From Xylanimonas allomyrinae (GTDB taxonomy: Bacteria; Actinomycetota; Actinomycetes; Actinomycetales; Cellulomonadaceae), in assembly GCF_004135345.1 (NCBI RefSeq), contig NZ_CP035495.1, forward strand, positions 2,728,001 to 2,792,000: 64,000 nt of DNA. Direction: 5' to 3'. Within the stretch, counting starts at the first letter, position 1. Each line of letters starts with the position of its first letter. The notes under the pieces are model-generated. The model was not told where the DNA came from. It ran no database searches and saw only the letters and a program-made list of their open reading frames with translations. Below are positions 1-8,342 of the stretch, piece by piece. The translations under genes were made by a program, and so were the position numbers.

Positions 1-1916
1 GACGACGGCGTGGCCGTCGCCGTCTTCCCGGAGCTGTGCCTGTCGGGGTACGCGATCGACGACCTCCTCCTCCAGGACCCCCTCCTGGAGGCGGTGCAGG
101 ACGCGCTGGCGACCGTCGTGGAGGCGTCCGCCGACCTGCTGCCGGTGCTGGTCGTGGGGGCGCCGCTCGAGGCGGGCGGGCGGGTGCTCAACTGCGCCGT
201 CGTCGTCCACCGCGGGCGCGTGCTCGGCGTCGCGACCAAGTCGTACCTGCCCACCTACCGGGAGTTCTACGAGCGGCGCTGGTTCGCGCCCGGCGACGAC
301 CGGCGCGGGCAGACGCTGCGACTGCTCGGCGAGGACGTGCCCCTCGGGCCGGACCTGATCTTCGCGGCGTCCGACGTCGCGGGGCTGAGGCTGCACGTCG
401 AGGTGTGCGAGGACATGTGGGTGCCCGTGCCGCCGTCGGCGGAGGCGGCGCTCGCAGGCGCTACCGTGCTGGCGAACCTGTCGGCCTCGCCCATCACGGT
501 GGCGCGCGCCGAGGACCGCCGGCTGCTGGTGCGCTCGGCCAGCGCGCGCTGCTCGGCCGCCTACGTGTACGCGGCGGCGTCGCAGGGCGAGTCCTCGACG
601 GACCTGAGCTGGGACGGCCAGACGATGGTCTACGAGTGCGGCGACCTGCTGGGCGAGAGCGAACGGTTCCCCGACGGGCCGCGCCGCACCGTCGTCGACG
701 TCGACCTGGACCGGCTGCGGCAGGAACGGCTGCGGCAGGGCACGTTCGACGACAACCGGCGCGCGCTCGCCGCGCGCACCGACGACTTCCGCACCGTCGA
801 GTTCACGCTGCGCCCGCCGTCGGGCGACATCGGGCTGCGGCGCAAGGTCGACCGCTTCCCGTTCGTGCCCGACGACGCCGAGCGGCTCGCGCTCGACTGC
901 TACGAGGCCTACAACATCCAGGTCACGGCGCTGGAGCAGCGGCTCACCTCGATCGGGACGCCCACCATCGTCATCGGCGTCTCGGGCGGGCTCGACTCGA
1001 CGCACGCGCTCATCGTCGCGGCCCGGGCGATGGACCGGCTGGGGCGGCCGCGGTCGGACATCCTCGCGTACACGTTGCCGGGCTTCGCGACCGGCACGGC
1101 CACCAAGGAGCGCGCGTGGCGGCTGGGCCGCTCGCTCGGGTGAGCTTCGAGGAGATCGACATCCGGCCTGCGGCCGAGCAGATGCTGCGCGACCTCGGCC
1201 ACCCCTACGGGCGCGGCGAAGCCGTGTACGACGTGACCTTCGAGAACGTACAAGCCGGCCTGCGCACCGACTACCTGTTCCGTCTGGCCAACCACAAGGG
1301 CGGCATCGTGCTGGGGACGGGCGACCTGTCGGAGCTCGCCCTCGGGTGGGCGACGTACGGCGTCGGCGACCAGATGTCGCACTACGTGGTCAACTCCGGG
1401 GTGCCCAAGACGCTCATCCAGCACCTCATCCGGTGGGTCATCGCGTCCGGGCAGTTCACGTCCGAGACGAACGACGTGCTCGCGGAGATCCTCGACCAGG
1501 AGATCTCCCCCGAGCTCGTGCCCGCCGGCGCCGACGGCGCGCTCCAGTCCACGCAGGCCAAGATCGGGCCCTACGAGCTCCAGGACTTCACGCTGTACTG
1601 GACGCTGCGCTACGGGCTGCGCCCCTCGAAGATCGCCTTCCTCCAGTGGCACGCGTGGCACCGCGCGACCGCCGGCGAGTGGCCCCCCGGGTTCCCTCAC
1701 GACGAGCGCTCGGAGTACGACCTGGCCACGATCCGCCGGTGGATGGACCTGTTCTTCCGCCGGTTCTTCGCCAACCAGTTCAAGCGGTCGGCTATCCCGA
1801 ACGGGCCGAAGGTCTCGGCCGGGGGCACGCTGTCGCCACGCGGCGACTGGCGGATGCCGAGCGACGCGACGGCGGCGGCCTGGCTCGCGGACCTGGCGAA
1901 GGTTCCGCAGGAGTGA
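1..1916 (+). CDS. nadE: Glutamine-dependent NAD+ synthetase, 5'-truncated and frameshifted
   Basis: Converts nicotinic acid adenine dinucleotide, glutamine and ATP to NAD+ in the cytosol, the last step of NAD synthesis. The gene enters from upstream of the window. The N-terminal part is a nitrilase-type glutaminase: the Glu of [12 protein letters not shown], the Lys of [17 protein letters not shown] and the Cys of [10 protein letters not shown] form the expected triad. The C-terminal part is the ATP-pyrophosphatase domain with GVSGGLDST, then [18 protein letters not shown]. The reading frame breaks at about 1136-1141: the first frame stops at 1141-1143, while family sequence ([15 protein letters not shown]) continues in another frame to 1916. 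Adding one G to the ggg run before tgagc restores LGVSFEEID exactly. The lesion is therefore a single-base loss, either a sequencing error or a real mutation. NadE is usually essential, which favours error. Confidence 0.93.
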   Translation, partial: RRRGRRRLPGAVPVGVRDRRPPPPGPPPGGGAGRAGDRRGGVRRPAAGAGRGGAARGGRAGAQLRRRRPPRARARRRDQVVPAHLPGVLRAALVRARRRPARADAATARRGRAPRAGPDLRGVRRRGAEAARRGVRGHVGARAAVGGGGARRRYRAGEPVGLAHHGGARRGPPAAGALGQRALLGRLRVRGGVAGRVLDGPELGRPDDGLRVRRPAGRERTVPRRAAPHRRRRRPGPAAAGTAAAGHVRRQPARARRAHRRLPHRRVHAAPAVGRHRAAAQGRPLPVRARRRRAARARLLRGLQHPGHGAGAAAHLDRDAHHRHRRLGRARLDARAHRRGPGDGPAGAAAVGHPRVHVAGLRDRHGHQGARVAAGPLARVSFEEIDIRPAAEQMLRDLGHPYGRGEAVYDVTFENVQAGLRTDYLFRLANHKGGIVLGTGDLSELALGWATYGVGDQMSHYVVNSGVPKTLIQHLIRWVIASGQFTSETNDVLAEILDQEISPELVPAGADGALQSTQAKIGPYELQDFTLYWTLRYGLRPSKIAFLQWHAWHRATAGEWPPGFPHDERSEYDLATIRRWMDLFFRRFFANQFKRSAIPNGPKVSAGGTLSPRGDWRMPSDATAAAWLADLAKVPQE

Positions 1917-1944
1917 TCGCGGACCCCCGTGGGGGAGGGTGCAC

Positions 1945-2289
1945 GTGCTCGTCGACCCTGACGAACTCGCGATCGAGCTGAGGAAGCGGTTCACCACCTG
2001 GACCACCGGCCGAGCGCTTCGGCTGCGCGAGATCGAGCCACTCGGCGATGCGGTGCGCGTGATCTTCGACGGCCGGCCCGGCGATCAGGGAGGACCGTAT
2101 GGCGCCCTTGTCGCCGTCCCTCGGGACGACAGCGACCCGCGATGGTCGGACTGGCCCGAGTTCAGCAAGGACGAGTGGATCGACCACGCGGCGTTCGGCG
2201 TCATCGCCGAGGCGTACTGGACGGGCGCCGTCGCCGCGACGGTGGACGGCATCACGTGGCTCCGCCTCGATCAGGGTCCGGTGCGGTAG
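1945..2289 (+). CDS. Small hypothetical protein
   Basis: About 114 residues, not recognised. The GTG at 1945 is preferred because the purine-rich ggggagg at 1932-1938 lies six bases upstream; the earlier in-frame GTG at 1939 would sit on top of that site. The protein is soluble and acidic, has no membrane segment, and is rich in Trp and Asp (for example SDWPEFSKDEWIDHAAFG). The gene begins 28 bases after nadE on the same strand, so it may be co-transcribed with it. No function is proposed. Confidence 0.6.
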   Translation: MLVDPDELAIELRKRFTTWTTGRALRLREIEPLGDAVRVIFDGRPGDQGGPYGALVAVPRDDSDPRWSDWPEFSKDEWIDHAAFGVIAEAYWTGAVAATVDGITWLRLDQGPVR

Positions 2290-2331
2290 CCGCCTGCGCG
2301 GCTGCCGCTCACGGCCTGGCCCCTCGAGACG

Positions 2332-4302
2332 CTATGACCCCGTGAGGAACGCGTGCATCAGCGGTCCGCTCGTCGTCGAGCCCCGGTCCCCGACCTCGAC
2401 GAAGACGGCGACGGCCAGGTCACCCGCGATCGCGATCATCCAGGTGTGCTGCTGCGTGCCGTCGCCGAACTGGGCGGTGCCCGTCTTGGCACCGACGATG
2501 CCGGGGACGTCCTGAAGCACGGTGGCGCTTCCGCTCTTGACCACGCCGCCCATCAGATCGCGCAGCGTGGCGGCCTCGTCGGCCGTGAGCTTCGACGGGG
2601 GAACCTCCTGGGCGTCGGGCGCCGTGGCCGGGCGCACCAGCACGGGGTCGACACGCTTGCCGGCCGCGACGCTCGCGGCGACGCGCGCCATCGCGAACGG
2701 CGACGCCTCGACCCTGTCCTGTCCGATCAGGGTCGCGGCATGCTGGGCTGGTGTCGCGTCGCTAGGCACGTTCCCCGCGAAGACGGGAGCTCCCACGGGC
2801 GTCTCGACGCCCAGGCCCAGGTCGGCGGCCGCCGAGACCAGGTCGTCCTGCGCGACGACGTCGTGCTGGCTGATCATCGCGGTGTTGCACGACTGGGCGA
2901 TCGCGGTGCGCAGCGGGATGTCGCCGACGGCGCTCTCGGGGTACCCGGGCACGTTCTGGAACTCGCGGCCGTTGACGGTGATCGTCGGCGTGCACGGCAG
3001 TGTCGTGTCGGGCGTGATGCCCTCGCGCCCGAAGGCGAGGGCGTCCACGACCTTGAAGGTCGAGCCGGGCGCGTACTTGCCGAGCATCGCGGTGTCGAGT
3101 CCGTTGCTGCCGGGCCCCGACGCCGCCGCGAGCACGTCGCCCGTCGACGGCCGGATCGCGACGATCGCGCTGGCGGGAACGACGTCGGCGAGGACCTGCT
3201 CGGCACGCTCCTGGAGCCCGACGTCGAACGTCGTCCCCAGTGGCGTACCGTTCACGGCCTCCTTCTTGTACAGCTCTCGCGCCTCGCTCGCGTCGGCGTC
3301 GGGCTTCGCCGCCGTGACGACGACGCCGGGCGTCCCCGCAAGCTGCGCGTCGTACTGCTTCTGCAGCCCCGAGAGCCCCGTGACGTCGCCGGGCTTCACG
3401 CGGCCCTTCGAGTTCTCGACGATCTCCGCGGTCGCCTCGCCCGAGCGCCCCAGGATCGCGCGAGCGAACGTCGACGTCGGGGCGAGGGCAGCGGAGTCCG
3501 CGATGACCCCGACACCGGGGATCGCGCGCGCGCCCTCGACGTCGATGCCCGAGCCGTCCTTGCGCACCGTCAGGAGCTCGACGAACGCCTTGGGCCCGGC
3601 GGACTGCACACGCTGGGCGTAAGCGTCGGCGTCGACGGCCACACCGCCGTCGCTGACGAGCGCGGCGAGCGCGCGCGCCGACGCGTCCCACGCGCTCGCG
3701 TCGACGTGCGTCTTGTCGATCCCGAGCCGGTAGACGTCACGCGTCGTCACGAGCGGTTCACCCGTGCCGTCGAGGATGTCGGCGCGCTGTGCCTGCACCG
3801 TGCTCACGGTCAGGCGCTCCCCCGGCTGCAGGTCGGGGACGAGGATCGACGGCGACCACGCCGTCGTCCAGGTGGGCTGGTCGCCCGACCCGTCGGGCGG
3901 GTCGGTGAGCGTGAGCTCCGCGCTGGTCAGGTAGGTCCATTCCGACGCACCCCCGAAGGGCCACGACCACTTCAGGGTCGCCGTCGCGCTGCGCCCGGCG
4001 TCCTCGCCGTCCTGGGCGGTCGCGACCTTCACCAGCGAGACGTCTGGCTGCTCGGTCCCGGAAGCCTCGAGCAGCGGGGCAAGGATCTCGGTGAGCTGGG
4101 TTTGCAGGTCGCCAGAAGTGTCCTGCGCGAGCGCCAGGCCGTCGAGCGACCCCGACTTGAGACCGCCGACGAGCGCCTTGGCGGTCTCGTCGGGAGCCGG
4201 GCCGTCGGACCCGGTACACGCGGCGAGCGGCACGGTCAGCGCTGCGGTCAGCAGGAGTGCGCCGAGGCGCCGGGACAGGGTGGTGCGGGGTGGGATACGC
4301 AC
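2332..4302 (-). CDS. Class B penicillin-binding protein, lipoprotein type
   Basis: A D,D-transpeptidase that cross-links peptidoglycan outside the membrane. The GTG-started product has a lipoprotein signal (hydrophobic stretch then VPLAAC, Cys near residue 29). An NTF2/MecA-N-like domain follows at about residues 35-150, then a PBP dimerisation region, and the transpeptidase domain fills the C-terminal half. Catalytic motifs are in order: STFK with Ser414 and Lys417, SCN with Ser471, and KTG starting at Lys606. The length (656 aa) and layout match the PBP-lipo group of mycobacteria and other actinobacteria. The preceding gene on the strand (start 5098) encodes a conserved hypothetical. No clear ribosome site precedes the GTG, so the start is less certain than the identity. 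Confidence 0.93.
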   Translation of the reverse strand: MRIPPRTTLSRRLGALLLTAALTVPLAACTGSDGPAPDETAKALVGGLKSGSLDGLALAQDTSGDLQTQLTEILAPLLEASGTEQPDVSLVKVATAQDGEDAGRSATATLKWSWPFGGASEWTYLTSAELTLTDPPDGSGDQPTWTTAWSPSILVPDLQPGERLTVSTVQAQRADILDGTGEPLVTTRDVYRLGIDKTHVDASAWDASARALAALVSDGGVAVDADAYAQRVQSAGPKAFVELLTVRKDGSGIDVEGARAIPGVGVIADSAALAPTSTFARAILGRSGEATAEIVENSKGRVKPGDVTGLSGLQKQYDAQLAGTPGVVVTAAKPDADASEARELYKKEAVNGTPLGTTFDVGLQERAEQVLADVVPASAIVAIRPSTGDVLAAASGPGSNGLDTAMLGKYAPGSTFKVVDALAFGREGITPDTTLPCTPTITVNGREFQNVPGYPESAVGDIPLRTAIAQSCNTAMISQHDVVAQDDLVSAAADLGLGVETPVGAPVFAGNVPSDATPAQHAATLIGQDRVEASPFAMARVAASVAAGKRVDPVLVRPATAPDAQEVPPSKLTADEAATLRDLMGGVVKSGSATVLQDVPGIVGAKTGTAQFGDGTQQHTWMIAIAGDLAVAVFVEVGDRGSTTSGPLMHAFLTGS

Positions 4303-4387
4303 CCGGGCAGGCTAGCCGAACCCGCCGACGCCCGGGACCGCGCATCGCCGGGCCGGTCGGCGCCCGCCTGCGGACGCCCCCGTCCCG

Positions 4388-5098
4388 TCAGCGGACGGGC
4401 GCCGCCTTGACGACTTCCTCCCACGCCTCGCGGGCCAGCGGCGCCGCGTCGTCGTCGGTGCGGCCCGCCCAGCCGCGCGCCTCGTCGATCGTCTCCGTCA
4501 GCAGCGTCCGCAGCCGTGCGTCGACGTCGGGAACGAACGCCTCGCTGATGCCCTGCACCGCCGTCGAGACGACCGACGGCGTCGCGTCACGCACGAACCG
4601 CTTGGGCCGCAGGTGCGTGCCCGCGCAGAACGCCCGCGCCCACTCGGCCGTGCGCGGCACGGCCGCGAGCGCCTCGGTGCTCGCGGTGTCGACGGTGCCT
4701 TCGGGGCGTCCGTCGAGGACGTCGAGCATGCGCTCGCAGCCGATGATCGCGACGGCGAGCGTCTGCTGCCGGTCGGCCGGTGACACGGGCAGCGCGGTGC
4801 GGGCGGCGCGCAGCGCGATCCGTACGTCCCAGCGCGGGTCGTCGCTGGTCAGGCCGATGACCGACGGGATGAGCGGTGCGAGCTGGGGCCTTGCCTGGTC
4901 GGAGGTGAGGTCGTTGACCGCGCGCGCGAGCATCGCGAGCAGCGGGTGCGTGCACCGCGGATGGTCGGTCCACCGTTCGCCCGCGAGGAACGAGGCGAGC
5001 TCCATGAAGCACGCGCCCTTTCTCGGGTTGCGGTGCTTGCCTCTCCCCAGCATCGGAAGGGCGTCGAAGGACGACGTCGCGCTCAGCTTTCCTACCAC
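4388..5098 (-). CDS. Conserved actinobacterial hypothetical protein
   Basis: A 236-residue soluble protein of unknown function. The GTG at 5098 is chosen because ggggg(t)gg lies a few bases upstream and because the product then starts just ahead of a block (HRNPRKGACFMELASFLAGE, then HPRCTHPLLAMLARAVND) that I recognise as recurring in hypothetical proteins of many high-G+C Gram-positives. The open frame extends further upstream, but that part is Arg/Gly-rich and looks like read-through. The fold appears mostly alpha-helical, with no membrane segment and only a few scattered Cys residues. It is transcribed away from the LuxR-type gene that starts at 5296. Confidence 0.72.
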   Translation of the reverse strand: MVGKLSATSSFDALPMLGRGKHRNPRKGACFMELASFLAGERWTDHPRCTHPLLAMLARAVNDLTSDQARPQLAPLIPSVIGLTSDDPRWDVRIALRAARTALPVSPADRQQTLAVAIIGCERMLDVLDGRPEGTVDTASTEALAAVPRTAEWARAFCAGTHLRPKRFVRDATPSVVSTAVQGISEAFVPDVDARLRTLLTETIDEARGWAGRTDDDAAPLAREAWEEVVKAAPVR

Positions 5099-5295
5099 CG
5101 TTCCACCCCCGCATCGGGTCCGGGCCCGTGTGGACCCGAGGTGTCCCCCAGGGCGTCCCCACCCCGGCCGACTTCCAGTGTGCGCGCGGTGTGACGTAGA
5201 TCGCAATCGTGGATCACATCCTCCTCGGGGTCCACGCCGAGAAGGCGGTCCGGAAAACCTTCCCCTCGTGTCGGACGGGGTGGCACGATCGACCC

Positions 5296-8250
5296 GTGCG
5301 CCGTTCCACGACAGTGCCGCTCATCGCCCGGGGCCCCGAGGTTGCGACGTTCCGTCGCGCCCTGGCGGCCGCCGGCGGCGGGCGTCCCGGGATGCTCCTG
5401 GTGGGCGGCGACGCCGGCGTGGGCAAGACGCGGCTCGTCTCGCACCTGGCCGAGGTCGCCGAGGACGGCGGCGCGAGCGTCGTGGTCGCGCACTGCGTGG
5501 ACCTCGGCGACGTCGGGATCCCCTACCTGCCGTTCTCCGAGGCGCTGTCCCTGCTGCGCGACGCCGGTGGCCCCGTCGACACCGTGATCCGCGAGCGCCC
5601 CGCGCTCGCACGCCTGCTCGACCCGGCGTCGGCCGCCGTCGGCACCGACGACGCCGCCGAACGTCTCCAGCTCTTCGACGGCATCGCGTGCAGCCTCGCG
5701 GCGTCGGGCGCTCCCGGTGCGCCGCTCGTCCTGATGATCGAGGACCTGCACTGGGCCGAGCCCTCGACCCGAGACGTGCTGCGCTTCCTCGTCGCGCGGC
5801 TGCGCGCGGAGAACCTGCTCGTCGTGGGCACCTACCGTGCCGACGACCTCGACCGCCGGCACCCGCTGCGGCCGGTGCTCGCCGAGCTGTCGCGGTCCAC
5901 GGCCGTCGAGCGCATCGACCTCGCACCGTTCACGACGGACGAGCTGCGGGAGTTCACGACGGCGCTCGCGGAGGCGCCGCTGCCCGAGCCCGAGTTCCAG
6001 CGGGTGCTGGGCAGGTCGGAGGGCAACGCGTTCTTCGCCGAGGAGCTGCTGCGCTCGGACGCGCTGTCTGACCGCCTGCCGTGGTCGCTGGCGGACGTGC
6101 TGCACGCGCGCCTCCAGCGCCTGGAGCCCGCGGTGCAGGAGGTCGCGCGCGTCGCGTCCGTCGCGGGCCGCACGGTCCGCGAGGACCTGCTGCGCGCCGC
6201 GGCCGCGCGCACGCGGATCCTGGCCGACCCCGCCGTGCTCGACGCGGCCCTGCGCGACGCCGTCGCGCTGCAGGTGCTGGAGGTCGAGGGCGAGCACCTG
6301 GCGTTCCGCCACGCCCTGCTGGCCGAGGCCCTGTACGGCGACCTGCTGCCCGGCGAGCACGAGGCACTGCACCGCGCCTACCTCGCCGCCCTGACCGACG
6401 TGCCCACCCTCGGGGTACCGGCTCAGCGCGCCCACCACGCGCTGCACGGGCACGACCTGGCGACGGCGCTCACCGCGTCGCACGCGGCCGCCGACCGCGC
6501 CGCGCTGCTGCTGGCACCCGACGAGGAGCTGCGGCACCGCGAGCAGGTGCTCTCGTTGTGGGACCTGGTGCCCGACGCCGCCGAGCTCGTCGGGCAGGAC
6601 GTCGAGGCCGTCGTGCTCGCCGCGTCGGACGCCGCGAGCCGGGCCGGGCTCTTCCCGCGTGCCGAGCAGCTCGCGCGCCGCGCGGTCGCCGCGCTCGACG
6701 GCGACCCGCACCGGCAGGCGACCGCCCGCGACCTGCTCGCCCGCCACCTGCTGGACCTGGAGTGCATCGACGGAGCCCTCGAGCAGGCCGAGCAGGCTGT
6801 CGCGCAGCTCACCGCCGAGCGCGACGCGGGCGTCGGCGCCACGGCCGACCTGGCCGTGGCGCTGGCCCGCCTCGCGCGCGTGCTGCTGAGCCTGGACCGC
6901 GACGACGAGGCCGCGAGCGCCGCGACGCAGGCCGTGACCGTCGCCCGAGCCGTGGCGGCGCCGGGCGCCGAGGCCGACGCGTTGACGACGCTCGCGATCC
7001 TCGACGTCGACGACCCGGCCGCGGCCGCGGAGCTGCTCGCCACCGCCCGTCGTCGCGCCACCGAGGCGGGCGACCTGCTGGTCGAGCTGCGCACGACCCT
7101 CAACCTCGCGATGACGTACTTCTACGCGGGCGACCCTGCGCTCGCCGCGACGGTGCTCGACGAGGGCGTGCAGCGCGCCGAGGCGACCGGCCTGGGCTGG
7201 TCCGCGGCGGGCATCCAGCTCCACGTGATCGGCGAGCTGGTGCGGTACGTGCGGGGTGACCTCGCCGCCCGCCCGGCGCCGGAGGGCATCGCCGCGCAGG
7301 CGGTCCCGTTCCTCACGTCGGTCCAGCAGTACGCGGCCGTCGCGCGCGGCGACGCCGACGTCATCGAGCGGGGCGAGGCGTTGCGCGGGGCGTGGGAGCG
7401 TGACGGGCAGATCGCGCTGTACGCCGGCGGCACGCAGGTCGACGCGCTCACATGGGCCGGGCGGCACGAGGAGGCGGTGGCGCTCGCGATCGAGCTCGCC
7501 GAGTTCCTGGGCAAGGTGTGGTCGGAGTTCTTCCTGGGCCGCATCTGGATCAGCGCGCTCGCGCTCGCCGCCCTGGCCGACGCCGCCGAGCTCGCGACCC
7601 CCGGGGCGAGCCTCCAGGCCGTGGCCGCGGCCCGCGCCGAGCTGCTTTCCACCGGGGACACGCTCGCCGCCGTCGCGCGCACGACGGCCGTGCGGGGCCG
7701 GCCACGCGGCGGGCAGCTCGGCCCGGAGGGCCGTGCGTGGCTGCTGCGCGCCGAGGCCGAGCACGCCCGGCTGCGGGCCGCGGCGTCGGGGGTCCCGGCG
7801 GACCCGGCCCTGTGGGAGGCTGCGCTGCACGAGTTCGGCTTCGGGTACCGGTACGAGGTCGCGCGCACCCGGTGGCGGTGGGCGCAGGCGTTGCACGCCG
7901 CCGGGGACGTCGCAGGCGCGGCCGCCCAGAGCGCGACGGTGCTCGCCGAGGCCGAGGCCCTGGGGGCGGCGCCGCTGGTCACGGCGCTGCGGGAGTGGGC
8001 GCGGCGCGCGCATCTGCCGCTGCCGGGCACGCCGCGCCGCACCGCGCCGGCGGCGTCGCTCACCGACCGCGAGGAGGAGGTGCTGGCGCTCGTCGCCGAG
8101 GGGCTGTCCAACCGGCAGATCGGCGAGCGGCTGTTCATCAGCACCAAGACGGTCAGCGTGCACGTGTCGAACCTGCTGGCCAAGCTCGGCGTCTCGGGGC
8201 GCGCCGAGGCCGTCGACGTCGCACACCGGCGCGGGCTGCTCGAGGTGTGA
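5296..8250 (+). CDS. LAL-family LuxR transcriptional regulator with AAA ATPase domain
   Basis: A large (984 aa) ATP-dependent regulator of the MalT/LAL type. The N-terminal ATPase has Walker A GDAGVGKT at residues 38-45 and a Walker B region LVLMIEDLHWAEPST at about 150. The middle is a long Ala/Leu/Glu-rich helical section of TPR character (about 300-900), normally a ligand or protein sensor. The C-terminal 65 residues are a LuxR helix-turn-helix: LTDREEEVLALVAEGLSNRQ followed by IGERLFISTKTVSVHVSNLL. GTG 5296 is preferred over GTG 5209 because homology starts there (IARGPEVATFRRAL). The effector is unknown. The adjacent SpoIIE-type phosphatase gene follows on the same strand after 92 bases. 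Confidence 0.92.
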   Translation: MRRSTTVPLIARGPEVATFRRALAAAGGGRPGMLLVGGDAGVGKTRLVSHLAEVAEDGGASVVVAHCVDLGDVGIPYLPFSEALSLLRDAGGPVDTVIRERPALARLLDPASAAVGTDDAAERLQLFDGIACSLAASGAPGAPLVLMIEDLHWAEPSTRDVLRFLVARLRAENLLVVGTYRADDLDRRHPLRPVLAELSRSTAVERIDLAPFTTDELREFTTALAEAPLPEPEFQRVLGRSEGNAFFAEELLRSDALSDRLPWSLADVLHARLQRLEPAVQEVARVASVAGRTVREDLLRAAAARTRILADPAVLDAALRDAVALQVLEVEGEHLAFRHALLAEALYGDLLPGEHEALHRAYLAALTDVPTLGVPAQRAHHALHGHDLATALTASHAAADRAALLLAPDEELRHREQVLSLWDLVPDAAELVGQDVEAVVLAASDAASRAGLFPRAEQLARRAVAALDGDPHRQATARDLLARHLLDLECIDGALEQAEQAVAQLTAERDAGVGATADLAVALARLARVLLSLDRDDEAASAATQAVTVARAVAAPGAEADALTTLAILDVDDPAAAAELLATARRRATEAGDLLVELRTTLNLAMTYFYAGDPALAATVLDEGVQRAEATGLGWSAAGIQLHVIGELVRYVRGDLAARPAPEGIAAQAVPFLTSVQQYAAVARGDADVIERGEALRGAWERDGQIALYAGGTQVDALTWAGRHEEAVALAIELAEFLGKVWSEFFLGRIWISALALAALADAAELATPGASLQAVAAARAELLSTGDTLAAVARTTAVRGRPRGGQLGPEGRAWLLRAEAEHARLRAAASGVPADPALWEAALHEFGFGYRYEVARTRWRWAQALHAAGDVAGAAAQSATVLAEAEALGAAPLVTALREWARRAHLPLPGTPRRTAPAASLTDREEEVLALVAEGLSNRQIGERLFISTKTVSVHVSNLLAKLGVSGRAEAVDVAHRRGLLEV

Positions 8251-8342
8251 GATCGCTCCCAGAGCGCGCCCGCTGAGCCGCCAGGCGTGGTCCGGGCTCG
8301 ACGCAGGTGGATCGGCGCGACGATCTGCACCATCCTTGGCCC